From NCBI GenBank assembly GCA_911728455.2, contig OU452225.1, positions 14,544,731-14,608,730 on the forward strand: a DNA stretch of 64,000 nt, in the 5' to 3' direction. A program made the translations under genes and the position numbers. Positions 13,801 to 28,800 of the stretch are shown piece by piece. Positions within the stretch are counted from its first letter, which is position 1, and every line of letters begins with the position of its first letter. This DNA is from Marthasterias glacialis. Taxonomy: Eukaryota > Echinodermata > Asteroidea > Forcipulatida > Asteriidae. The notes under the pieces are model-generated. The model was not told the origin of the DNA. It was given only the letters and a program-made list of their open reading frames with translations, and did not search any database.

Positions 13801-16800
13801 ATGTTAAAGGGGCTGTGTCATCATCGTTATAGCAGTAAGTGGAATAACCCAGTTACTGCACGCACTGCTGTCACATCACAGTTCGACAAAGACGCAGGCT
13901 TTGATCTTACCAGAGGCCACTGAGGCCATTGGCCTCATGCCCTGGCGAGTTGGCCAGCATGCCCTTCAGAAAAATTGCACTGTCACAACCTATTTGGCCA
14001 GCATGCCCTTGTACATGTTGTACAATTTAACTGATTTGGCCAGCAAAGGCCTGCCCCCGTTTTTCTTAAGATTGAGGCCTGAAGACGGCACCCTTTGTGA
14101 TTTGACCGCAAACGCGCGCGTGTACAGTATGAGGGTGAGAGTTCATTTTTCCATGCACAACCACAGGCCTGCTATAACTATGATGACACAGCCCTTTAAT
14201 ATTTCTGCACTAAAACTTTTGGCTGGATTATGATATCATCATACTCAAATTTTGCATTTTCCATCTGAAATTAGATGTAAGTATGCAGGTAGAAATTCTC
14301 TGCACTGTGAACATTTTGAGCTAATCTCTAAACTTAAATCAAAAATATGTTAATGAGAATAAATGACCAGTTAACTCACTAAATAACTGAACAAAATCAA
14401 CGAAGGTAAGCATACTATTTAGTACAGAATATTACTCAAATTTTTTGCAAAATATGTTAAAATTTTAACTTTCACCCTTGTCCAGAGAGGGCTCCTTTGA
14501 CATTGTGTCACTAAGCACAATCTAGGCACAATTTAGGCTTTCCATTTCTGATCTTACTAGTGGCGAGTAGCAAAAGATAATTGTAAAATTACAGATAAGA
14601 AGTAGTGATCGGCTACAGATTGCGCCACAGCACCTTGTGAACCATTACATGGTGCTATGTAAAGGAACAGGTCTCATACTTCAAAAACGTAACTCATCAT
14701 ACCTTGCAGGAAAAAAATACTGAGCGCTCTGAGACGCCCATAGGGTGTGATAAAGCGCTATATAAAAACTGCGTATTATTATTATTATTAAGTACAATGG
14801 CAATTATGTGTGTCTGGGTATCAGAGAACTGTCAAGAGCACCAAAATCAACCATGTGGGGTACAAGATGTAACTTGTTGTAAGCAGAGAATGCCTCAATG
14901 CACAATGTACTAGGCACATCGCATGTGTGCAACACCACCACTGGTTGGTAAAATGAGGGAACATCGCGCCTTTCTGTATACACCAATCTGAACATCGCTC
15001 ATTTATAGTGTTTTACACCACCGTAGCTACATGTATGGCCTCCGCTCGCGCGCGTGACACGACATGCGCGTCAGCGCGCATATGTACCAATCAGCACGGA
15101 GAATTCACAGTGCGTGTGCGTCAACGCACGCGTGTTGCGGCCATAGTTGCGGTGGTGTAAACACCCATGAACGAGCTGCTCAGATTAGTCTATAGGGCTG
15201 ATGGTAGCGTGAGGCATATCATGTACGTGTTTGTGCGTCTGCCGACATTTGTAGTGCACAACTCTATGGCGTTTTCTAACCAATACTACAGTCACGCATG
15301 CCTACAGATACTATTGATCTGTACGTATGCATGACTGTAATTAGCATTCATGGGATGGGCTACAACTGTACGTCCAAGCATACATTAAATAAATGAAAGC
15401 CTCAAGTGTTAATTTGATGTCTTATTCATTAGTGTGCACTAGAGTCTAAGCAGCTTGTGATCATCAAAGGATTCTACAAGTCTCACCATCAACGATTACA
15501 TCATGATTACTCACTTGAATTTGTCAACGGAAGCACGAAAAATGTGCTTAGTCAGGCTGGGAAATCTCAGTCGTCTGTCAATACATTTAGAGAAAAGGGG
15601 TGGTGTCATCAAAGTGCATTGGAAGCTCTAACACCAAAACGATGTACTAATTGCAGGTTTATGAGGGTCAGGAGTACTTTCTATTGAGCTTCATGCATTG
15701 CACGGGGAAAAGGGATACAATCGGAATAGATGCTGTCCTGTTTTTCTTTAGAAGGGAACACTAAGATGAGGAAATTTTGCCCCAAAAAGTGAAGTTTACA
15801 ATGTTCTGTCACTTTGTTTATTTGCCAGTGCATCTTTTAACTAAAGGGAAAACAAACAAAAAATGTGAAAAAGACTCAGCTGTGGTCGAAACTTCAAGCC
15901 ATTAAATTGTTTTTTTTTTTTGCATTTAAAAAATAAAATAAAACTAAAACAAATGAATAAAAATTGAAATGATTAACACAAATTATCTTACTACATGCAC
16001 TTGCTATTGTGTACATAGCAACAATTTAAATAAATCAAAGGACCATCCTTTAGATTATTTTTCACAGGAAAGAGGCCAACACGGTTTCACAATAGTACAA
16101 TGACTGCCACAAGGTTGACAATTAAGGTTAAATAAAAAGTTCATGCAAAAGTCACAATAAATTTGACAACACTTTCACTCTGTACTTTTGTCAGGTGGCT
16201 GACATGCCCAAAACAATGCCTAGTTTATGGTTTAATAGTCTTGTGGGCACCAATTGTTTTTGCTGTACCTGCCTAGTTTTGAATTATTTAAGGCTGACTG
16301 CTGACGCTGTAATTTGATGTTTTTTTTAAACTGGTTCTTTAAGCTTGTTTGATCTTGCATGGTAACAGCAGTAAATGGAATAACCCAGTTACAGTACTAC
16401 GTGTGTGCGTGTGCGCCGGCAGTCGCATCACAATTTGACAGAGACGGCACTGCCGTTTGTGATTTGACCACAAGCAGATGCGTGTGGAGTGTCAGGGTGA
16501 AAGTTCATCTTTCCATGCACAGCCACAGGTCTGCCATCATCATGACGACATAGCCCCTTTATTATTTGTGCACTAAAACTTTGGGATGGATTATTATACC
16601 ACAGTGCTTATCTGTCAATAATAATAATAAATAAAAAATACTTAAACATAATAAAGTGCATTTTCCTAAACTACAATGTGCAAATAAAGAATGATACAAA
16701 AAAAACAGAAACACTTTACAGGCGAGAATAGAACAGATGTGTTTTTAATCTAGTCTTGAAAGTCTGGAGTGAGTTGGTGATGTGAATGTGATTGAGTAGA

Positions 16801-19800
16801 GAGTTCCAGCATCGGGGACCAGCAACTGAGAAGGACCCATCCCCTGTCATTTCTGTTCCACACCCGTGAACAATTATTAAAGATTAGGAGTAATTTTTGT
16901 CTATGACCCATCTGCATCCACATGTCAAGTCTGATAACAAATGCCTGACAGTGACAACGCTCTAATACCCGATGGTCATACAGGAAAGGCAACAGTCCCT
17001 TCCTGTTACCCTCCATGAAAGCCCAAAGTACCTTGATAGAGAAGGTCACAAACGTAGATCAACCAAACCTTGACCAGGTCACCAATCATTGTACCCACAA
17101 GACTCTCCTGATAAACAGGGGGGGGACATTAACAATGTTCATTGTTGGAGTCGGAGTTTCCAGAAACATTTCACATCACATCCTGACAGGATGAAAACTG
17201 ATGATTGTGCCTGATAATTCTAGTTAGTTCACTGGTAAACAATGCAGAGTAATCATCCCAATTGCTGCCGGTGAGCACTGGCAAATTGAAGCTTTACCGG
17301 TAATGACATTTCTGGAAATTCATGCAGACTTGTTATTTTTAGAAACAGCAGATCTGCAAAGGATTTCTGAAACCATCTGACTGAAAGAGTCTATGTGACT
17401 AAGGCAATACAATGATCATGATGCATGCAACTTATTTTGCAAAGAAGAAAAAAAAAGAAAAAAGAAGACTTCCGGGCACACAAAACTTCACTTTTCAGCT
17501 GCACTGAAAGTAGAAGAAGAAAGAGGAAATCAGCTGATCAGCTGAGAAGTTGCGAGCCAGCCGCCAGTTTCACAAAACTTTAAACAACTGCGAAAATCCA
17601 CTTGTGCAACATATACATGTATTGTGTACATACATGTACTATGCACCACTTAAACAATAAATCTTTGACATAGCTGTGTTAGTCTGGTAGATCAAACACA
17701 GAAGGTAGTGGTAGCACTTTAAAACCGACTACTACAAAAATCAAACTACATGAGCTTTCGTATCGGCTGCTGGTACAAAAGCCCAAGAAGCTATTACAAA
17801 TGTCACATAGCCATACATGTACCTCACCGGGGTCAATTTCATGGCACTGACTTACAGAGGCATTTTGCGCTTAGGGCCACCATTCTCTGCTAGTGGTAGC
17901 CTGCTTTATACAGAGTTACATGTAGGTCCAACTTTCTACACGAACATATTGTGTATCTACGATGTAAGTTGAAACTTGTTCGGTAATGGAACGTGAAGTA
18001 CACATGCGCACAAGCACAAGTTCCTTGCTAATATGAAATTGTGAAAAAATACATCGCTTACATTAAGCACTTATTTTTCTGCTTAAAAATAAGCAGAATC
18101 ATGAAACTGGTCCCTGTGTGTACAGTTTACTGTAATGTATACTTTTTTTTACGTTTTCTATAATAATAATAATAATTTATTCATTTATAAAGCGCAAATT
18201 CCAACTAAAGTTTGTTCAAATGCGCTGAACAATAAAATGACTAAAAGTACATAATAGTAAAAACACGCTAAAAAAATATCCATGACGGATCATAGTACAT
18301 CTTAAAAATACAATCAAAGCAACAACAACAACCCACTAATATATACAATTAGAACCACCAATTCAAATTGTAAAAACACCAGAGGTGCGGATCAATAACT
18401 CACAAAGAGCTCAGCACAACCCAGCACATTTTAAAACACTACATAAAAGTAAAAGTAAAAACAAAATCAATAGAAAGACAATTTAAAAAGATGAGTTTTT
18501 CACATCGACTTAAAATTATCAACACTGCTAGCTCTCCTAATGTGCAAAGGCAGGGCATTCCAGAGGGTAGGGGCAGCGTTTACAAAAGCACGGTCCCCAA
18601 GGGTAGCTTTAGTACAGTGAAAAGGGTAACCGAGAAGAGTGTCATCATGAGAACTACGAAGATTGTAACAAGATGATGGCTTCTTTATAAGTTGGCTAAG
18701 ATAAACCGGCACTAAACCATGAAAGCATTTATAAGTCAACAGCAATATTTTAAAATTTATCCTGAATCTCACTGGAAGCCAATGAAGATCGATCATTAAT
18801 GGTGTAATGTGACAAAACTTATATGACTTACAAACAAGTCGAGCGCAGGCATTCTGCACTCGTTGAAGATGATTTATCTGACAGTCAGGTAAGCCATATA
18901 AAAGGCTGTTACAGTAATCTAAACGACTAGAAATAAAAGCATGAATCAAGGTCTCAGTACACTTAGTGGTCAGGTGTTTTCTTATACGTCTAATGTTATG
19001 CAAATAATAAAATGCACTACCACAAACTTTATGGACATGAGTATTCATTGACATATGTGCATCGAACCATGAACCTAAGTTACGAGTAATAGGCGCAGGT
19101 GTTATCATACAACCACCAACAAGAATTGAATCAAGATTAACTTTAGCCAACTGTTGGGGGGTCCCAATAATCATGAACTCAGTTTTACTGTCATTCATCA
19201 TTAAACCATTGGCTAACATCCAGTTACGTAAATCCTTAATACAGCACTCCAAAGCAGCTAAAGACGACCTTTTCTACAAAGTACAATGTAGGAAGTTTGA
19301 AGTCAAGCAATATGTCTTCTCTCAAGTAATATTTTCTCAGTTTTGTTTTTTATTTTATTTGTTTTTGGGGGTGAAAAAGAGCGGCGTGACAAAAATAAAG
19401 ATTACAAAAATTGCACCCACATTAATCTCCCATATCTGATGGGTCAGAGGTGTCCGGATGCCCAATAGTGACCGTTCCATCAGGAGACTAACATGGCCTA
19501 TATTTAATAAACAATGGTACTGTCGTCATAGCACAGACCGTGAACATTTTGACACGAGGTGAAAAACTGTCCATGAAAGTGGGCTGACATGTTTCCCATC
19601 ACACAATTAGTCACACCCAAAGGGTAGGGCTAACTGAATTAAAAGCCAACTGTAAGACAATTTTTTCAATGTATAATCTTATATGGGGTCTTAGATCCCT
19701 TGTACTGACATCAGACACAGCTACGTAATTGGCTTTCCAGGGTTTGCCATTTTAGCAGTCAAATTGCTTGTAAAGATGGCGCGTGTCTAACCACGCCCAT

Positions 19801-22800
19801 GTCACCTACAATGCCCACTGCACAGTAAGACTTGGGGAATCCAACTCCCAAACTGGCATGACCTAGATTTGTCTTAGGTGATGGTGTCAGGTGAATTGGG
19901 TCAATACTTGTTGTTCTGTGTGACGTACCAATGAAGATATATTCTAAATGGTATGTTTTACAAAGTGACGTTTGTTCAAACACCACAGATCGCAATGGGC
20001 TGCTTGAATTGAGTTACACGTACATGTAGGATGACAGGCTTTACAAGAATTGTACCAAGACACATTCGGACAAGGCATAGGCCTAATCCTGTTGGTAAAT
20101 TGGACGTCATTCCACTCTACATGTAACATTGTAAGTCAGGCCTTGATCTTAACCGAGGCCACCGAGGCCATTGGCCTCATGCTCTGTCGAGTTGGCCAGC
20201 ATGCCCTTCAGAAAAATTGCACTGTCACTACCAACTTGGCCAGCATGCCCTTGTACAATTTCTCTGATTTGGCCAGCAAAGGCCTGCCCCCGTTTTTCTT
20301 AAGAACGAGGCCTGGTACATGTAAGTCACATCCACTTCACACAAACTGGCTCCATCGATTGCCACAAGCCCATGGGATATGCACTGAACTTTTTGTCTTT
20401 GATGATTTATGGAAGAACAACATAATTTCTGGACTTGCCTTTCATGTCTGTCAAGGTCTTATCAGAAATATTGTTTTTTTTTTCATAAGAAATGTCTTTG
20501 GATGAAGGAATGGATGTTTTTCAGTAAAATAACACAGTAACGTACATGCCAGCTTTGGAATTGGAATAAGCAAAAACTTTGGGCATGCAGCACGAGTTTG
20601 ATGTAAGGACTAACCAACAAGATTATTCTTTGCTTATGGCTTACATATACATTACATTAGGAGTAATTTCTCAATAAAACAAGATTACAAATGAAACCTG
20701 AAAAATCTGTTCAATCTCCATTGTTCATTGATAAAACTGCCTGACTCAAGCTGTTCAACCTGCCAGATGTAAAGTACCGACATTGATCAGACTTACCATT
20801 TTTCACATTCTTCCCATAGAATATCTCTGAGAAGAGATAGCTACTCATGACGTAGTTCCTGCAGACGAAGATCGCCTGCTTTTTCCCGCTGCGGGCGACT
20901 TGAAGCACACGATGGAGTTTCTTCTGCGGCATTGTTTACCACCCACACCTTGAATTCAACTACATGTAATCACTGAGACCCTTGGCAAGACACGAATTAT
21001 ATGAGATATGATTCCACATGAAGAGCATCAGAAGTTGCAAGAGTTTCATGACCATCGGGAAGGCTGTTTTGCTATTGAGAAACACCAAAACATCTCTGCT
21101 CAGTTTCGGTTTGGGTTTTCAAATCCACTTCCGCACGTCATTGTTAATGAAGAATGTTTGCATTCTCTCGATGAGGTCCCCACACACTTGAACAACAACA
21201 AACTGCAGGCAAGACGAGGAAGGACAAAATTTTCAAATCCCTTAAGTTTTGTTTTGCGGTTGACAATTTCGTCAGCTTAGTATTCAATGACTCACTTGGA
21301 TGTCATTCCGATTACAAAGTATTTTTTGAAAGTGTCAGTACTGCATCTCTATCGCCAGGAGTCATATTCGCCAGAAACCTTGAACTTAGACAAAGTATTC
21401 AAAATGTTCAGAGACTTTAATTTCGCCTGTACAGTTATCAGTAACTTGAGACTGTGAATGGTGAAGACTCAAACTCCGTCAGTTGAAAAAACAAAAAAAT
21501 TCCCTCGGCCTGAGAGTTGCAACTGAAAGAATCAAACTCTCTGGTGGTGCAATACCGATAGTAAGATCCATGTACATGTCTGTAGGTCTCTTCAATATAA
21601 GAATTTCTGTTCTCTAGATGCCAGGGCAAAAACATAAAACAATAAATCCCTTCAGCATCCCAGCTTTTTTTTTCTTCGAGCTAATACACGAGTGTTGTTT
21701 TCCGTAGGAAGCAGAAACGTCAAGGTTGTCAACTCCAGACAAGGATTTAAACACAACCTTCGCTGACTTGCGTGGAATGGAATACGCAACTTGTGCACTA
21801 TTGAAGGTGAACAGTCCCGTCTGATGACGAAGCAGAGTATGACCAGAAATCATGTGTAAATACGGCAGTCGGAGGGCATTTCCTGTTGGCCGTTTAGTCA
21901 AGTAAACCTGCAGAGATCTTCCTCTGCCATCCAGTGTATAAGAAACCACTCCCTCAACTTGAGAGCTCAATGTGGCAGAGGTTGAAAAAAGATAACGAAA
22001 AACTTCCTCACGGAAAGATGCTGTACTTAAATTCACATTTACGTAGGCAAGTCTTGCTTTAGTCCGCTCCAGTCGCACAAACTTCCACAAAAAGCTCTTA
22101 GGAAATATACTCTACACCAAGGGAATCACTCCTCAAAATGGACTTCATGAACGTCACTGCCCAAGCACTCCTTGATTCTATTTGCACACAAAACAATGGA
22201 GCTCACCATCTTGATTTCTGCAGGCTTTATTATTGTTTTGAACGATTCCCAAATTACATGTTTCCATGTGACTTAGAGCGAGTCATTACAAAACCATTCA
22301 GACTCACCGCAGCAAAACTTTGGGGAAGTTGAAAATCAAATCAAAGCCTGATAGTCCTGGTTCTTATTTGCCATAAAATGTCCGAGTTCCAAGCCACGTC
22401 AGTGATGGGCTTGATGACCTAGTTATGTGCGTATGAGAAAATTCCTTCATGGGACTTCCTTTTATCATAAGTGATAGAGGAAATCAAATTTTAATAACTT
22501 GTACTTGTAGCTCATGGTGAGTAATCCTGCAAGACACAATGGGATTTTTGCTGGCCTCATCTGCATGGGTTATGAATATTCAGTGAGGTCAGGCCATACA
22601 GTATTTTTTCGTAGTTTCCCTATTTCATGTTGGGAAATAATTATATTTGTTTTATTTTTAAAGTTGAACAATAAGCACTAGTTAAATAAGAAAAAAACAC
22701 ACGATTTTTTATGCGTACTAATTGGTTAGGATTTGAAAACCTAAGATATTAAAATATGAAGCAGAGTATGTTTGAATTAGACCACTGGTGTTTAGTACCT

Positions 22801-25800
22801 GGGCCCAATTTCAACTCGCTAAGCATAGAACAAACTTGCTTTGCTGAAACAGGTTACCAGCCGAACTTCAATATAATTTACATTGTTTCAACTGGTGCCC
22901 CACTCATTTTTTGCTTAGCAAAAATATTCACTAAGCAGTATTTTCTGCTTAACAGCTTTATGAAATTGGGCCCTGGTCCCCATTTCATAGAGCTGCTTTC
23001 AAGCACAAAAAGTAGCTAAGCAAAACAAAATTATGCTTACCAGAACAAGGTTACCAGCCAAACTACCATGTCACAAGTAAAATTTGTGACTGGTATTCTG
23101 CTCTTTTCTGCTTAGAAGAAAATTGTTAAGCAATATTTTTCTGCTTAATTAAGCAGCTCTATGAAATTGAGCCCTGCTGACAAATAAAATAGCCTACTCA
23201 AATTCCACTCCCACTCCCCCCATGCCAACATACATGTAGCATACATGTACATGTGTAGGGTATAAGCACTGCACTGCACTGCTTTCAGGTCAACAAAGGG
23301 AGTTGGGGGTTGAGGGAGGGTGATCACAGCCACCTAGGGTGGGATTCCCAACCATAAACCTCTAAACTCTTGCGCAAATCTCTTGATCAGGGATTACTCT
23401 GTGAAAAGGGCAACCTGCAACAGTCCTGGAATTTCATCTTTGAGAGGGCAAGGCCATTTTCATTTTGTTAAGGACACTTCGTGTCGTGGCCGAGCGGATA
23501 AGAACACCGGACTCAAGCTCTGGTGTATCTGATCAGCAGAGTGTGGGTTCGAGTCCCAGTCATGACACTTGTGTCCTTAAGCAAGACACTTAACCACTAT
23601 TGTTACATCCTTCGGATGGGACGTAAAGCCGTAGGTCTCGTGTGTTGTGTAATGCACGTAAAAGAACCAGTGCACTTATCGCAAAGAGAAGGGTCTCGCC
23701 CCGGTGTTCCTGGTTTGATCGGCAGCAGATTGCACCACAGCACCTTTTAAACCATTACATGGTGCTATATAAAGGAACAGGTCTCATACTTCAAAAACGT
23801 AACTCATCATGTGCCTTGCAGGAAAAAATACTGAGCGCTTTACTACGCCCATCGGGTGTGATAAAGCGCTATGTAAGAACTACGTATTATTATTATTACA
23901 TGTATTATTATTATTCCACTGGAAAATCTTAAAGTCTATGGGAAATTTTTTTAAGAGGTACAAGTACCAAGGCCAAGACCAGATCAACAGAGGCCATGGT
24001 CTCAGTGTAAATGTGTTCAGGTACATTCCAGGCCTACCTCAATACCATCAGACCATGTACATGTACACTACGAAAATGTACATGTAGAGGAGTGTAATTA
24101 GTAATAATATTCCAATTATAGGAGTGTGTAATGTTTTCAGGAAAATGTTTTTCATGAACATCGATTGTGGTTTGCCATTTAACCAGTGTGCGCCTGGGAT
24201 TTCCCATTTTTTCCCATCCAGCCTGATCAGATGATTTTCTTGGAATTGCGGGAATACTTTTTCTTTGAGAGTAGGGCCTACCCTACCTTGAAATGACAAA
24301 GCCAAGAGAACTTTGAAGCTCAAAGATTTGAGATTTCTCTATCGAGAAAATGACATTTTCACAAACCATAAACTCCATAAGTACCAAAGCCGCATCCCGG
24401 TTCACTTGGACTTGCCTTCATTGAGCCTACGTATGCCTTCACAATGGTGGAAACCTCTCGTTGCCTCATTATAATCCTTTTGTAACAAAAGGACAAAGGT
24501 TTGGCATCGGAGATTACACAATAACCCCTGCACAATGGGCGAAAATCTCCAAAATTTTTTGACTCCATCTGTCGTCTTTGTGTGGTGAAACGAAGCGCGT
24601 CACGGTAAGCACATGCTCTGTGTACTCTCCGAAACAAAAAGTCCACGGGACCTTTATTGCGGGCTTCGAATTCCACACGAAAACACTAAAACACACGTCA
24701 CCCATTTGCTGGTTTGAAAGACAATACTCTTTTCTTGTTCTTGTATTCCATGTGCATTTAAATTATCCTGAATTTCAGGGCAATAAACTTATGTTAAGAA
24801 AGTCTAGTGTCATTAAGTATAATATGATGTACGTTAAGTGTTAACCTCCAAAAACCAAGGAGAGAAATGGAAATGACACACTGTCCAACTTCCTGATCCA
24901 GTTAAGGCATCAATGAGGCCTACAGATGTGAAACGATGCTGAATGACGTAGTTTGGTAATCAAAGAAATCTTTCAGAGTTAGTATCTCCTTGATTTTTTC
25001 TCTTAGTGGATCATCAAGAATCTAAAGATAGCCAGTTTACATGGTTTAGCAGTTCATTGTTCCCTTATTAATAATAGGCCTATTCATGTCATTACAAGGA
25101 TTTAAGGGGAAATTGATCCGGAATGAAGCACTTTATCAACAGAGTGTGGGTTCAAGTCCCGGCCTTGACACTACAAGTGTCCTTAAGCAGGCCACTTAAA
25201 ACCATTATTTGCTTTGTCCTTCGGATGGGATGTAAAGCCTTTATTCCTGTGCGTTGCGCAGCGCTCGTTACAGAGCCCAATTACACTTAACGTTGATAAA
25301 AAATTTAAAAAAATAAACAACACACCACCCCACCCACACCCCCCACAGAAAATCCAAACACATCTATTAAAATCCATAATAGCAGGCCTAATTCTTATTA
25401 AAGCACATCTACACAGACAATGTTCACTGTAGTTCAACAACTTGAATCTTTTTCCTTGCTGTAAACCTGTCATTATGCCAAGTGGCTGAATACAGGGTTC
25501 ACGGTTTTCTGGAAATGTCTTAACTGTAAAATTAAAACAACAATGAGAATACGTGGACAGTCATTCAAAAGGATCATGCATCATCCTTCAATCTCTCCAT
25601 GGTATCCTGTAGCCTGCATTGTGCCCACTGTGCATCGGGTCCAATGCCATCAGCTGAAGATAAAGGATTAGGGTGGGTTGTGTCATGGGGTCGGGGACTG
25701 TTACAGTAAGGAAAAAATAAAAATAGCTGTTGCAAACTGCTATCTTAAAGAGACACATGCTCCGACGACAATCTACATGGAACTTGCGGGAGTTACCTAC

Positions 25801-28800
25801 ATGTAATCCTCTAAGGATTAACCCTGTAGCCTTCAACCTACAAAATTAGGTCATGAGTATTGACAGTACTATACCATGTGTAAACGAAAATGTCAACTAC
25901 GTCCTTCGAAATGTCTTAAAATTAGCAAATCTGAATGTAATAACAGAGTGTTATGTTTATTTAATAAACAAAGATTTCATAATGTTGAAAGCATGCATCA
26001 TGTGATCTTCCTGATCATGCTGACGTACTGAAAGTATTGTGTCAACAAAATTCATGTTGACGTTACCTTTTCATCTCTATCTTTTTATTACACATCTCAA
26101 ATAAAGAGCTATCATAGTAATGATAATAATAATTTGGGAGGCTCATCATCCTTACTGGCAGCTGAATTGCAAAGGACGCGGCTACAACATATTCCAGCTG
26201 TAGGCATTCAAGGGCGCCTTTGGCAGCCATCCACATCACCCCATACATGTATGACCATCAGCTGACCATGGACTTGTGGAGCACGGCCTGAGATTGAAAG
26301 TGTTTGATTTTTCCCAAAACCGGAGAGCTCGGAGAAAAACCCTTGTGGCATCCAAGGAGAGAGACAACGCACCCAACTCTACTCACATACATGTCACATG
26401 GCCCTAGCCGGGAATCGAACCAGGTCCAAAGAGGTGACAGACTATGGATTTATGCACCCCCATGCCACCCTACATACATGAGTATAGCTCTATGGTTAAA
26501 GCATCTAAACACGCTTTCAAATAACATTAAGTGTATCAACGGGAGAGAAAAGCCTTTTTTTTCTAGACAGAAACTTTGTTTCTTTTAGGCAATCCATCGG
26601 GTTCGAGCTGGTTCACTTTCCTCGTCCTCTGTGTTTTAATAGACCGATTATGCGACCAATGTTTACATGTCATCACGTGACCTATTGTGGGTCATAGTAA
26701 TCTGAACTGATGGTAAACTACTTGCAAATGCTGTGACCGACAGACCCGCTTTTGGTAACAATAACATAGTTACATGTACTAGGCCATTTTATTAAAGTTG
26801 TATGTTGTGACATTGATTTTTATCACATTACTGTTTCATAAACTACATATACCAGTATTCTACTACAAAAGAGGTTTGAGTTTTGCACGACCGGCACCAG
26901 ACGACTGTTATTTTGTTTGTAATGTATATGTAGGCCTAAATCACTGTAAAAAAAGGTAAAAAATGTTGTATTCTTGTTTCATTTGGCCAAATAAATAATA
27001 ATAATAATAATAACAATGGAAAAAGAGTTTGTTTTATTTGTTTTGCATCTCGTAAATTTGGTTCACACACGCCCTCACATTTCTCCAAATGTGAGTATTT
27101 TCAAGAGGAGACTTAAAACGCATTTGTTCTCTATAGGCCTAGCATTTTTCATGTAATTTTTATGTATTGCTTTGTCAAAGCGTCTAGGAACATAATTTTG
27201 TTTTATGGATAACGGTGCTAAATTTAAATTGTTTTGATTAATTGATTGAAAAGAAATCGCCTGGAAACGGATGCTATGTAAAGATGTCATTATAATTCGG
27301 ACCACTGGAGCAAAAGCCACCCAGTCATTCGACTGCGGAGCATGCGCAGACCACACACACACACCCTCTAACGCTCTGTTTTACCCACACATGAGCAAAA
27401 AAAAGGTTTCGAACATTTGGGTGTTTTCTGGCCATTGAGAGGTGGTTTTGTGTAATCCCCGTTTCGTTTAGAGCTTTGCCTTTTTGTTCCAAGAAGAGGA
27501 TTACGAGGCATCGAGTGGCTTCCACCATTGTTCATTCCATGCGTTTCAGTTCAATGGAGGAGTGAGCTGGCACCCAAGTCATGGTTCCGTGTTTAGTACC
27601 ACTCCTATGCCACAGGTAACGACCCAATTTCATATATTCTGTTTGCCAGGAAGCAATTTTTGTGATTAGTAAAAGCACTGTACATGTAGCAGAAAAAAAC
27701 ATGCGTACACAAACATACATGTACCATTGAGACGATTTGACATCGCGTGTGCACGTTCACAATGGCATTAATGTTAGATCAAGGCACGATTTCGGCAACT
27801 GCTGAAAAAAATGTTGACCGCTAATTTTTCACTCATTTACATGCATAATCAAAAATAGTATCTCATTTATCAAAATAAGAAGGTTATGGTTTTTGTCATA
27901 CCGAGTGAATAAGTGGTAGTCAGATAAAGCATCGTAATCACAATTGCCTATACACGTATTGCCAACAAGCAGTTTCAGGGATATCGCATCTTGACAGTAT
28001 TTGGCAGTCATATGGCCTGTCAGAGGGTAAACAATTGTAGTGTTCATGCTTTCCCCCCGAGACTGAGAGGTCACGTGATTGTCAAATTCATTCAACAATT
28101 TCAAGATGGTGGTATCCATGAAACGGCTTGTGCCCACTGTCTGACTATGCATCATCAAGCCTGCTGTTTCATTGCATGCTCCATACCTATTCACGTTACA
28201 CTCAAAGACTGTTTCCTGTAAAAAGTCCCACAACGACCTCCACAATGACTACTGTGTAAAGCGTACACACTCGGCCAATCATGACCAATTGAACTTTCAG
28301 TGTGGGTTACACATAAGGAAACAGTCGTTAAGTATTACGTGACTATCACAGTATCAGTAGTAAAATGGCGATTGTAACGGCTGCGTTTTTAGTGGTTTTA
28401 GTGGGCTGAAAAATCAATGATTTGGAGGACAGAAAGTGATTGTGAGTGCAATTAAATGCATTTTATTTCGTCTTTGATATCTGGAGAAGCCAGCAGGCGA
28501 TTTTCCAGCAATTCTGTTGAGTCTTTGTCATAATTTTTGCCACTTTTTTAGACGTGTTTTAGATCTGCTTCGCCATAAGAGCTTTTAAAGCAACACACTT
28601 TTTGGGGGGCGCTAGTAAGACATGAACGACCGATAATGTCAAAAATTTAAAAAAAGGAGTACAGTGCCCCAGTTACTGGGTCTACTCCATACCCATCATA
28701 CTTACCATATTTCATATTGTTCCACATTGATAAAATCTTGGTTTTCACTTTCTCCGTGGACAGGTCATCAGAATCCTCCTCTTCATCCCTCAGTGCGCCT

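Larger units (their letters stand above)
12893..28705. other. ATG4 intron 1, ~15.8 kb, repeat-filled
   Basis: Holds the family C/D nest, a short MITE, two LINE fragments, three SINE pieces, two family A MITEs, a family H copy, a family E fragment and the candidate alternative exon at 20797-20932. Between 20980 and 22330 several open frames on both strands lack homology I recognise and lack good start codons; 24040-25130 and 25280-26630 show nothing recognisable. Confidence 0.6.

Noticed and set aside
16750-17049. 99-codon minus-strand frame as a gene
   Set aside because: It is an out-of-frame reading of a decayed LINE end; the [14 protein letters not shown] frame reveals its origin.
23483-23570. 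Possible tRNA-Leu/Ser gene
   Set aside because: A and B boxes are present, but it continues into a SINE body with an (ATT)n tail and recurs in several copies.
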